From: Gammaproteobacteria bacterium
Lineage (GTDB): Bacteria > Pseudomonadota > Gammaproteobacteria > BMS3Bbin11
Direction of reading: 5' to 3'
DNA length: 8,356 nt
Assembly: GCA_030636465.1 (NCBI GenBank)
Contig: DAOVWW010000053.1
Location: 1 to 8,356, forward strand
Notes under the pieces: model-generated
What the model was told of the DNA's origin: nothing
The model's database searches: none
Seen by the model: the letters and a program-made list of their open reading frames with translations, nothing else
Shown here: positions 1 through 6,191 of the stretch, piece by piece
Position numbering within the stretch: the first letter of the stretch is position 1
Layout: every line of letters starts with the position of its first letter
Program-made: the position numbers and the translations under genes

Positions 1-1959
1 GGCGATACGTAGTTGCAGCAGGCCAGTCTGGCGTGTGCCCAGGAGTTCACCCGGGCCACGTAATTCAAGGTCTCTGCGGGCAATTTCGAATCCGTCGGCG
101 GTCTCGCGCATGGCAGCAAGGCGGGCACGACCGTTGGCAGAGAGTTTCCCCTGGTACATTAAAACACAGGCGCTGGCGGTAGAGCCACGGCCGACTCGGC
201 CGCGTAATTGATGCAACTGTGCCAGCCCCAGGCGTTCAGCATTTTCAATAATCATCAGACTGGCATTGGGCACATCTACACCCACTTCAATGACAGTGCC
301 TGCGACCAGTACATCTGTGTTGCCATGACGAAAATCATTCATGATGGCATCTTTTTCTTTGGCTTTCATGCGTCCATGTATCAGGCTGACACTAAGGCCA
401 TGTAATGCTTCAGACAGCAGCTCGGCTGTGACTTCCGCCGCCTGGCATTGCAGGACTTCTGATTCTTCAATTAATGTACACACCCAGTAAACCTGTCGGC
501 CCTCCAGACATGCTTTCTGTACAGCCTGAACGATTTGTTCCCGTTTGCTATCAGGCATTACTGCAGTTTCTACTGGTTGACGGCCAGGCGGTAATTCATC
601 AATGATTGAGGTATCAAGATCAGCATAGGCGGTCATTGCAAGTGTTCGGGGAATTGGTGTTGCGGTCATGATTAGCTGATGTGGAACAAACTTTGCCAGC
701 CGCCCTTTTTCTCTTAGTGCAAGGCGCTGGTGAACACCGAAGCGGTGTTGCTCATCGACAATGATCAATCCCAGCTGTTTGAATTTACTGTCTTCCTGGA
801 ACAATGCATGTGTTCCGATGACCAGTTGCGACTCACCATTTGCCATCGTAGCAAGAATGTCTCTCTTTTTAGCTGCTGGCAGCTTGCCGGTTAACATGGA
901 GATGCGAATATTTAAAGGAGATAACCATTTGGACAGTGTTTGCAGGTGCTGCTCGGCAAGTAATTCGGTTGGCGCCATTATTGCAACCTGATAGCCGGCA
1001 CGCAGGGTGGCGAGGGCAGCCAAAGCTGCTATCACGGTCTTGCCAGATCCGACGTCACCTTGCAGCAGACGTTGCATCGCTGTTTTTTTTCCAAGGTCAG
1101 AAAAGATTTCGTTGATAACACGTTGTTGAGCAGATGTTAAAGAAAAGGGCAGCTGATCAATAAAGTCAGCAGTGAGTTTTTCTGCATCCGGGATTGAAAC
1201 TGAGCGATTTTCTTTCCCGCGTTGTCGTAATTGTCTGATCGACAGGTGATGTGAAATTAATTCTTCCAGTGCTAGCCGCCTTTGCATCGGGTGCATACCG
1301 TCCTGTAAAAGGCGGGTGTTGGCATTGCGTGGAGGGCGATGTATGTAATGCAGTGATTCTGCCAGTAAAGGAAGGTGCATGTTTTGGCAGCTGGATGTCT
1401 TCAGCAGTTCAGGTAATCTATATGCCTGCTGGTTCAATAAGTTAACAGCCTGTTCAGTAAAACGCCTTAGTGATAATTGATGAACACCTTCGGTGGTTGG
1501 ATATACGGGTGTGAGCGTCTGTTCGATAAGCTCCGCAACTTCAGCATTGATGATCTTGTACTCAGGGTGAACAATTTCGAGATCAGACCCGCTACGTCTT
1601 GCTTCACCATAGCAGCGGACAACAGCACCCCGGGCCAGACTTCTTTGTTGGGCAGCAGAGAAGTGAAAAAAACGCAGGGTAATAAAACCTGTGCCATCAG
1701 AAATGCGTGTTAATAACATGCGACGACGGCCAAAACGAACTTCAGAGAGTTCAACTGTGCCCTGGATTAATACTTCATTACCCACCTCGACAGCGCCAAG
1801 AGGTTTTAGCTGGGTGCGGTCTTCGTAGCGGGCAGGCAGATGAAACAATAAGTCCTGAATGGTTTCGATGCCAAGCCGTTGCAGCTTTGCTGCAACACGC
1901 GAAGCTACGCCTTTTAATATGGTGACCGGTGTGTCAGCAAATCCAGGTGGTCTATCCAT
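1..1959 (-). CDS. recG: ATP-dependent DNA helicase RecG, C-terminus cut by window edge
   Basis: RecG is a superfamily 2 double-strand DNA translocase that remodels stalled replication forks and branch-migrates Holliday junctions and R-loops in the cytoplasm. The minus-strand frame stays open from an ATG at 1959 to base 1, giving 653 residues. The known family length is about 690, so some 40 C-terminal residues lie outside the window. The N-terminus has an ARYEDRT motif (residues 43-49) leading into the wedge/OB-fold region (about 60-150). Helicase motifs follow in order: Walker A GDVGSGKT (301-308), DEQH box (402-405), TATP (432-435), HGRM (528-531), GTVIEVGVD (about 554-562) and QLRGRVGRG (584-592). 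The end of the visible part, GPGELLGTRQTG, is the conserved RecG C-terminal motif. No frameshift is seen. The ATG has no clear Shine-Dalgarno sequence; an in-frame GTG lies two codons upstream (1965). The gene follows the aldolase-like gene by 33 bases and is probably its operon partner. Identification is firm. Confidence 0.97.
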   Translation of the reverse strand, partial: MDRPPGFADTPVTILKGVASRVAAKLQRLGIETIQDLLFHLPARYEDRTQLKPLGAVEVGNEVLIQGTVELSEVRFGRRRMLLTRISDGTGFITLRFFHFSAAQQRSLARGAVVRCYGEARRSGSDLEIVHPEYKIINAEVAELIEQTLTPVYPTTEGVHQLSLRRFTEQAVNLLNQQAYRLPELLKTSSCQNMHLPLLAESLHYIHRPPRNANTRLLQDGMHPMQRRLALEELISHHLSIRQLRQRGKENRSVSIPDAEKLTADFIDQLPFSLTSAQQRVINEIFSDLGKKTAMQRLLQGDVGSGKTVIAALAALATLRAGYQVAIMAPTELLAEQHLQTLSKWLSPLNIRISMLTGKLPAAKKRDILATMANGESQLVIGTHALFQEDSKFKQLGLIIVDEQHRFGVHQRLALREKGRLAKFVPHQLIMTATPIPRTLAMTAYADLDTSIIDELPPGRQPVETAVMPDSKREQIVQAVQKACLEGRQVYWVCTLIEESEVLQCQAAEVTAELLSEALHGLSVSLIHGRMKAKEKDAIMNDFRHGNTDVLVAGTVIEVGVDVPNASLMIIENAERLGLAQLHQLRGRVGRGSTASACVLMYQGKLSANGRARLAAMRETADGFEIARRDLELRGPGELLGTRQTGLLQLRIA

Positions 1960-1992
1960 GTCCACTGAATGAGAAGAAGATTTAATAATAAT

Positions 1993-2577
1993 CTATTCCA
2001 TTAGATGTTCGTGGTCGTCACTGAAAGTGCCGGCTTGCCTGGCTAAAAAGGCCGTTTTAGCCGATTGCTCCAGTGAACAGACCCATTTGTAGGCCATTTC
2101 CAGTGACTCACCCTGAGCATAAATGCCATGTCCACGGACGACTACAACGGGGTACTCAGCCAGTGCAGTGGCAATTAGAATGGGGGAATGTTCGAAATAG
2201 GTTTTGAAGCTGATGGAGATAACGGGTACACGCGGGAAGTAGTACTGACCTTCAAGGTCTACCGGAACAAAGTCTTCCCCATTAAGTGTTAGTGCCAGTG
2301 TGTAGGGGTTGTGGCTGTGTATGACGGCACGTGCTTCGGGGTTATGTCGATAGATAGCACGGTGTGCATGCTGATCCAGAGAGGCCTCCGGGACGTTCTT
2401 ATCATCCATGGTGCAATGAACCAAATCCTTTGCTTCTGCAAGGTCAGCACAGGAACCTGTAGGCGTAATGAAAAAATCACTGTCGTGCAGGTATGAGATA
2501 TTTCCGCTGTGCGAGTCATTCAGTCCATGCTGGCGCAACAGTTGATAAAAACGTATCAGGGCTTGCTTGTTATCCAT
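1993..2577 (-). CDS. Class II aldolase/adducin-domain protein (FucA-like)
   Basis: This 194-residue cytoplasmic protein belongs to the class II (zinc-dependent) aldolase/adducin family, which includes L-fuculose-phosphate aldolase, ribulose-phosphate 4-epimerase and MtnB dehydratase. The visible signatures are SGNIS (24-28), TPTGS (38-42, the phosphate-binding loop in the family), a candidate catalytic acid E64 in PEAS, and the zinc ligands H87 and H89 in IHSHN with H150 in RGHGIYAQG. All expected metal ligands are present, so it should be a functional enzyme. Its length is slightly under the roughly 215 residues of FucA. The substrate cannot be deduced: no sugar kinase, isomerase or transporter is nearby, and features typical of MtnB are not evident. 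It is the first gene of a probable operon with recG and diverges from the acyltransferase pair. The start at 2577 gives a normal N-terminal helix for the family, but its ribosome binding site is weak. Confidence 0.85.
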   Translation of the reverse strand: MDNKQALIRFYQLLRQHGLNDSHSGNISYLHDSDFFITPTGSCADLAEAKDLVHCTMDDKNVPEASLDQHAHRAIYRHNPEARAVIHSHNPYTLALTLNGEDFVPVDLEGQYYFPRVPVISISFKTYFEHSPILIATALAEYPVVVVRGHGIYAQGESLEMAYKWVCSLEQSAKTAFLARQAGTFSDDHEHLME

Positions 2578-2630
2578 GGCATAATAATGCCTGATAAAAA
2601 GTGAGTCGTCATCCTAAAGTGTACGGACTA
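2578..2630. promoter_or_regulatory. Short divergent intergenic region with a small palindrome
   Basis: Only 53 bases separate the start codons of the leftward aldolase-like gene and the rightward LpxM-like gene, so promoters for both must lie here or inside the 5' ends of the genes. The stretch holds a GGCAT-AATA-ATGCC palindrome (2578-2591) directly against the aldolase start. AT-rich -10-like sequences exist on both strands, but no -35/-10 pair has good spacing. Use of the palindrome as an operator is a guess. Confidence 0.3.
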
Positions 2631-3584
2631 ATGTCAGATAGAGACAGTAAATCAGAAAAGAGCACCGCAGCGCAGACGCACTTTGAGTGGTCATTTCTTC
2701 ATCCCAGGTTTTGGGGGCTGTGGTTTTTCCTCATTCTGTTAAGACTGCTGGTATTTTTACCCCTGCCAGCTCTGCATTTCATGGGGCGTGCGATAGGCCG
2801 ATTATTCTACCGCGTCAATGATAAGCGCAGGCGCATTGCTGGAATTAATATCGCCCTGTGTTTCCCTGATTTGTCTGAAGAAGAGCAGCAGAGACTGGTG
2901 GTTGGCCACTTTGAAGCCTACGGTGCGAGCATTTTTGATCTGGCTATAAGCTGGTGGTCTTCTGCTAGCCGTATACGCAGACTGACTACCGTGTTTGGCA
3001 TGGATAAATTTGAGCAGCTAATTGATCAGGGGCAGAATGTCGTGTTTTTGACTGGCCACTTTATAACAGTCGATTTATGTGGTCGATACATGTCTCACTA
3101 CAACCCCGGCGTGACCATGATGAAACCGTTAAAGAATCCTGTCTTAAACTGGATGATGTATCGTGGGCGAGAACGTAACAGAAATGTAGTGGTCAACCGG
3201 GATCAGGGGTTGCGGCCCATGATCCGGTCATTACGCAAAGGCTATACCGGATATTTTATGCCTGATGAAGATTTTGGTTCCAGGGCATCCGTCTTTGCTC
3301 CATTTTTTGGAGTACAGAGCTGGACGGTGACCAGCCTATCGATGATGGCGCGCCTGGGCAATGCTAAAGTTCTGCCGATTTTCATGCACAGCCTGCCAGG
3401 AGGTAAAGGCTACGAACTGTATATAGACCCGGAACTTGAGGATTTCCCCTCTGGAGATGATGTGGTAGATGCCACAATAATGAATAAGGCATTGGAAGAA
3501 GGTATCAGGCGCATGCCGGAAATGTATGCCTGGACCTTCAAATTATTCAAGACTCGCCCGGCTGGCGAAAAAGCACCCTATTAA
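2631..3584 (+). CDS. lpxM: LpxM-like lipid A secondary acyltransferase
   Basis: This is a 317-residue member of the LpxL/LpxM/HtrB lysophospholipid acyltransferase family. These proteins are inner-membrane enzymes that move an acyl chain from acyl-ACP to Kdo2-lipid IVA on the cytoplasmic face. One N-terminal hydrophobic segment (about 28-45) follows a SFLHPRFWGLW motif. The catalytic HX4D is at H143-D148 (HFITVD). PDEDFG (211-216) and FAPFFGV (222-228) follow, and the end reads YAWTFKLFKTRPAGEKAPY. The HX4D and the KLFKTR tail match remembered E. coli LpxM (HGWAVD; WILKLLKTR) better than LpxL (HX4E; HRRFKTR). The specific LpxM role, acylating an already secondarily acylated lipid A, is therefore favoured but inferred. 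I chose the ATG at 2631 because it gives a length matching the downstream paralogue. A GTG at 2601 would add 10 residues and has no better ribosome binding site. The LpxL-like gene follows 111 bases later. Confidence 0.8.
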   Translation: MSDRDSKSEKSTAAQTHFEWSFLHPRFWGLWFFLILLRLLVFLPLPALHFMGRAIGRLFYRVNDKRRRIAGINIALCFPDLSEEEQQRLVVGHFEAYGASIFDLAISWWSSASRIRRLTTVFGMDKFEQLIDQGQNVVFLTGHFITVDLCGRYMSHYNPGVTMMKPLKNPVLNWMMYRGRERNRNVVVNRDQGLRPMIRSLRKGYTGYFMPDEDFGSRASVFAPFFGVQSWTVTSLSMMARLGNAKVLPIFMHSLPGGKGYELYIDPELEDFPSGDDVVDATIMNKALEEGIRRMPEMYAWTFKLFKTRPAGEKAPY

Positions 3585-3625
3585 TTAAGGGCAACTCTAG
3601 TAATCCATGAATGATCATATTGACT

Positions 3626-3709
3626 CCAAAATCTGCCATATCTGCGTTATAAATCTTCGCAATAGCTGGCTATTCCGTGCGATCCTTGCCTTGATATGAC
3701 AGCTTTTGA
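3626..3709. repeat. 84-base imperfect palindrome overlapping the start of the LpxL-like gene
   Basis: Two 41-base arms (3626-3666 and 3669-3709) are inverted around a TG centre. They match at about 25 of 41 positions, concentrated at the outer end (14 of the outer 17, including CAAAA, CTG and CATATC) and the inner end (AATAGC against GCTATT, plus CG). The right arm contains the ATG at 3696 and the next four codons, so the start codon would pair with CAT at 3637-3639 in a folded transcript. The form resembles a dispersed palindromic intergenic repeat or a small non-autonomous element, but no second copy is present in this window. Confidence 0.6.
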
Positions 3710-4643
3710 ATCCCAATCTGACGCATCCAGAATTAATAGAGGTGCCCTGCAATTTCTCCACCCGCGATACTGGTTGCTCTGGTTAGGCATCCTTCTAATC
3801 TGGCTGATCAGTCTGTTACCGTACCGACTGACCGCATTCCTCGGTAGAGGGCTGGGTATCATTCTGTTTCGTGTGGCCGGGCGTCGAGCACACATAGTCA
3901 AAACTAATCTTGAGTTGTGCTTTCCTGAGCTTGATACGGATGAAATTGAATCCTTGATGAGGAAACATTTTAAATCGCTAGGACAGGCAGTGTTGACGAT
4001 AGGTATAAATTTATTCGCATCACAGCGACGCTTGCAGCGACTGGTAAAAATACGTGATCGACACTATTTTGATGAACAGCTAGCAGCAGGAAAGCCAATA
4101 ATATTACTGGCCCCTCATTTCGTCGCTATGGAAATAGCAGGGCTTACCCTTGCTCCAGAACGCCACATGTTAAGCATGTACCAGACCATTCGAAACCCAT
4201 TGGTGGATAGTTTGATACGCCGCAGCCGCAGCCGTTTTGGCGGTATTATGATTGAGCGCAAAGCCGATTTGCGCCAGGTAGTCAAACTGGTTCGTGGTGG
4301 GAGTCCGTTTTATTATTTGCCTGATCAGGATCCTGGCTCCAGTGACAAGGTGTTTGCTCCCTTCTTTGGTGTCCAGACGGCAGTCACACCGGGGTTGTCC
4401 CGCTTCGCCCGATTAAGCAAGGCCGCGGTTATTCCCTGCTTCACAAAAATGCTGCCACATGGCGCAGGTTATGAGGTGATTTTTTTGCCACCTCTTGAAG
4501 GCTTCCCAACAAAAGATCCGGTTGAAGATGCGCGGCGTATGAATGAGGTCGTCGAGCAAGGCATCAGGGAAATGCCGGATCAGTATTTCTGGGTGCACCG
4601 GAGATTTAAATCCAGACCAGAAGGTGAGCCGAGTTTGTACTAA
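3696..4643 (+). CDS. lpxL: LpxL-like lipid A secondary acyltransferase
   Basis: This 315-residue paralogue of the preceding gene is in the LpxL/LpxP branch, which adds the first secondary acyl chain (laurate or palmitoleate in E. coli) to Kdo2-lipid IVA. It has FLHPRYWLLWL (20-30) leading into a hydrophobic membrane segment (about 27-44), NLELCFPEL (71-79), a catalytic HX4E at H141-E146 (HFVAME), PDQDPG (209-214), FAPFFGV (220-226) and a tail YFWVHRRFKSRPEGEPSLY. These closely follow remembered E. coli LpxL. The start at 3696 aligns with the paralogue's N-terminus and no later start precedes the conserved FLHPRYW motif. No Shine-Dalgarno sequence precedes it, and the start codon sits in the right arm of a long palindrome that could mask it in the mRNA. 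The gene probably shares a transcript with the LpxM-like gene. Acyl-chain specificity cannot be read from the sequence. Confidence 0.85.
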   Translation: MTAFESQSDASRINRGALQFLHPRYWLLWLGILLIWLISLLPYRLTAFLGRGLGIILFRVAGRRAHIVKTNLELCFPELDTDEIESLMRKHFKSLGQAVLTIGINLFASQRRLQRLVKIRDRHYFDEQLAAGKPIILLAPHFVAMEIAGLTLAPERHMLSMYQTIRNPLVDSLIRRSRSRFGGIMIERKADLRQVVKLVRGGSPFYYLPDQDPGSSDKVFAPFFGVQTAVTPGLSRFARLSKAAVIPCFTKMLPHGAGYEVIFLPPLEGFPTKDPVEDARRMNEVVEQGIREMPDQYFWVHRRFKSRPEGEPSLY

Positions 4644-4838
4644 GTTACCTGCCCTGATTTTACAATAGCAGACATTTTAAAATTAAGGGAAATCGTTGTT
4701 TGTCGGCGCAAAGTAGTTAATTTCAAAACAAGAGACTTTGGCTCAGCACGGCCAACAACTGATGATTATTTTGCCAGGTAAATATCAATTATTCGTTTAA
4801 ACTGATGATACAGTACTCATTTTCCAACTAACTTATTT
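4644..4838. other. AT-rich gap without a gene, upstream of the metallopeptidase-like gene
   Basis: These 195 bases contain no convincing open frame. I see no strong terminator for the acyltransferase pair and no well-spaced sigma70 promoter. A TTGCCA at 4771 with TTTAAA at 4796 has a 19-base spacer and is weak. Base composition shifts to more AT here and stays so into the next gene, which marks a possible boundary between core and acquired DNA. Confidence 0.5.
4757..4809 (+). repeat. Pair of 10-base direct repeats (AACTGATGAT)
   Basis: AACTGATGAT occurs at 4757-4766 and again at 4800-4809. The copies are 43 bases apart, about four helical turns, and lie 30-80 bases upstream of the metallopeptidase-like gene. 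The core TGATGAT recurs at the start codon (4840-4846). The position would suit paired regulator sites, but short AT-rich repeats also arise by chance. Confidence 0.35.
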
Positions 4839-5888
4839 ATGATGATAAATCTAACTAGAATAGTCTACCTTGTACTCACATTAATTATATCTACTACTTC
4901 TTATTGCATTGAAGATGGAGATTCTGAGATTTTCGTTGAGAAGACTCATCTTGATGAATTGTTAGATAGGAGCTTAGATAAATATCGAAAGACTTATCCT
5001 GACATTACCTTTCTAATCCTGAAAGGCGGGGACCAATTCGTAGGGGACATGGTAACGCTGGGTATTGCTCTTGGGTTTGAACCGAAAAGTCTGGACTACG
5101 AGCATCCACCAGAATTACGTGAAGATCTGATGCTTGCCAGTGCAAATCGTATTTTGACAATGCTGCAATATACAATGCCATCAGCTGCTTTATTCAAAGC
5201 TGGTGAGCCACTCGGCTGGCAGGAAAATGTATGTGTCTTGACCATCAATCCTCAGGTGGTCGCTAAAGACTCAATTGTGGCAACTGAAAGCCTTCTTGGG
5301 TTATCACATGAGTTTGTTAGAAGAATACCAGGTGATATGCGGATTTCCAGTAATGACTATCTTAATTATGTAATTGACCATGAGGTATATCACTGTTTGC
5401 AATCCTTATATATTGGGCCCCAACCGATGTCTATGAAAGAGCTATGGGGTGATTATTGGCATCACCATAACGAGCTCGGTGCAGATTCTTATGCCCTTGG
5501 AATGCATATCAAAAGAATGGGTAAAGTTACCCCTTTCATTATGAATGTACATCGTATTCGTGGCACAGCTCTCTCAACTGCTGACCCCAATCACCTGACA
5601 TGCAAAGCTGTTGAAAAATTATTAGAGATACCTGCAAGGGAAATAACAGATTTGAGTGAGAAAGAAATTTTTAACCTGGCAGTAGATATAAAGAACAAGT
5701 TAACAATGAGCTATGAAGAGTACCTGCAATTCATGGCTTCGGTAGTCGAAGCCATGAAAGTACTTGGGGTAAATGCTGAACTATCTGAAGAAGTATTGGG
5801 TGCTATCGGAGATATAGAAGCTGATCCAGGAAGGATACAAGCATTAATCGATAGAACACGACAATGTTTAACAGAGTTAGGTGGATAA
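4839..5888 (+). CDS. Exported HExxH putative zinc metallopeptidase, unknown family
   Basis: I do not recognise this 349-residue protein by family. It begins with a Sec-type signal peptide: a short basic start (R7), a hydrophobic core (about 8-19) and a plausible cleavage near residues 21-24 before IEDGDSE. There is no clear lipobox, although C23 is present. The middle holds a zincin motif, IDHEVYH, with H181, E182 and H185, and 27 residues later NELGADSYAL (211-220). E212 could be the third zinc ligand and D216 a supporting acid, the HExxH...ExxxD arrangement of gluzincins. A conserved-looking RGTAL...DPNHLTCKAVEKL block (241-261) follows, then a helical C-terminal region. A periplasmic or secreted metallopeptidase is the best inference; its substrate is unknown. 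The first of two adjacent ATGs is taken as the start, with no Shine-Dalgarno sequence. Codons are more AT-rich than in the genes to the left, suggesting acquisition. A perfect 12-base inverted repeat lies within the gene. Confidence 0.75.
   Translation: MMINLTRIVYLVLTLIISTTSYCIEDGDSEIFVEKTHLDELLDRSLDKYRKTYPDITFLILKGGDQFVGDMVTLGIALGFEPKSLDYEHPPELREDLMLASANRILTMLQYTMPSAALFKAGEPLGWQENVCVLTINPQVVAKDSIVATESLLGLSHEFVRRIPGDMRISSNDYLNYVIDHEVYHCLQSLYIGPQPMSMKELWGDYWHHHNELGADSYALGMHIKRMGKVTPFIMNVHRIRGTALSTADPNHLTCKAVEKLLEIPAREITDLSEKEIFNLAVDIKNKLTMSYEEYLQFMASVVEAMKVLGVNAELSEEVLGAIGDIEADPGRIQALIDRTRQCLTELGG
5730..5758. repeat. Perfect 12-base inverted repeat inside the metallopeptidase-like gene
   Basis: TTCATGGCTTCG (5730-5741) is followed by a 5-base loop and its exact reverse complement (5747-5758), encoding roughly residues 298-307. 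A 12-base-pair perfect stem with a short loop is unusual within coding sequence. No T-run follows, so it is not a standard terminator. Confidence 0.7.
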
Positions 5889-5892
5889 ATGT

Positions 5893-5932
5893 CGGCAATG
5901 GGTTGAACCCACAGTCGATGGCTGCCGTTTTT
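5893..5932 (+). terminator. Candidate intrinsic terminator after the metallopeptidase-like gene
   Basis: CGGCA (5893-5897) pairs with TGCCG (5923-5927), followed directly by five T residues (5928-5932). A second small hairpin, GGGTT-G-AACCC (5900-5910), nests inside. It begins five bases after the stop codon, as expected for a terminator. The outer stem is only 5 base pairs, so efficiency is uncertain. Confidence 0.5.
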
Positions 5933-5955
5933 ATACTTCGTGAGAGCAAACCACT

Positions 5956-5981
5956 AAAAAGCCGCCTTTTTCGGGGCTTTA
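5956..5981. terminator. Second terminator-like hairpin
   Basis: AAAGCC (5958-5963) pairs with GGCTTT (5975-5980), with a possible CC/GG extension across a T-rich loop. A-rich sequence lies on the left and a short T-run on the right, so it could act in both directions, for the rightward gene and for leftward readthrough from the IS. The T-run after the stem is short. Confidence 0.45.
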
Positions 5982-6000
5982 GGAAACTACCGTTGTCGAC

Positions 6001-6017
6001 CCAGGCCGTGTGAAAAC
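6001..6017 (+). repeat. Left terminal inverted repeat of the IS
   Basis: CCAGGCCGTGTGAAAAC matches the reverse complement of the right end at 15 of 17 positions, the core being GTGTGAAAAC. It overlaps a local hairpin, AGGCC (6003-6007) with GGCCT (6024-6028), which might also limit transcription across the IS end. Confidence 0.7.
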
Positions 6018-6191
6018 ACAAAAGGCCTGTTGTTTTGATCACCAGTGCTTACAACAAGGTCGCTACAAGCTGTTGTACCGATAGCTGGAATTAATATTTT
6101 ATATTAACGGTTTATTTGAGACTGATATTTTTCAGCTGTGGTAGCCAGATAGAAACACAAAATGCCAGATTCAGTGTTCAGCAACAGGCTG
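6018..6191. other. IS subterminal region with several palindromes
   Basis: This non-coding segment lies between the left IS end and the transposase stop codon. It holds TACAACA (6050-6056) paired with TGTTGTA (6071-6077), an alternative TACAA/TTGTA pairing, and TTAATAT-TTT-ATATTAA (6091-6107). These may stop transposase transcription or form part of the end structure. No gene is seen. Confidence 0.5.

Noticed and set aside
2601..2630. GTG start that would extend the LpxM-like protein by 10 residues
   Set aside because: The ATG at 2631 gives a length matching the paralogue, and the GTG has no better ribosome binding site. It remains possible.
3620..3652. TTGACT and TTATAA as a promoter for the LpxL-like gene
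   Set aside because: The spacer is about 21 bases, well over the usual 16-18, and both boxes lie at or in the palindrome arm, so the match is better explained as part of the repeat.
5803..6042. 79-codon minus-strand frame spanning the metallopeptidase 3' end, hairpins and IS end
   Set aside because: It crosses three unrelated elements, has no ribosome binding site and reads through terminator-like hairpins.
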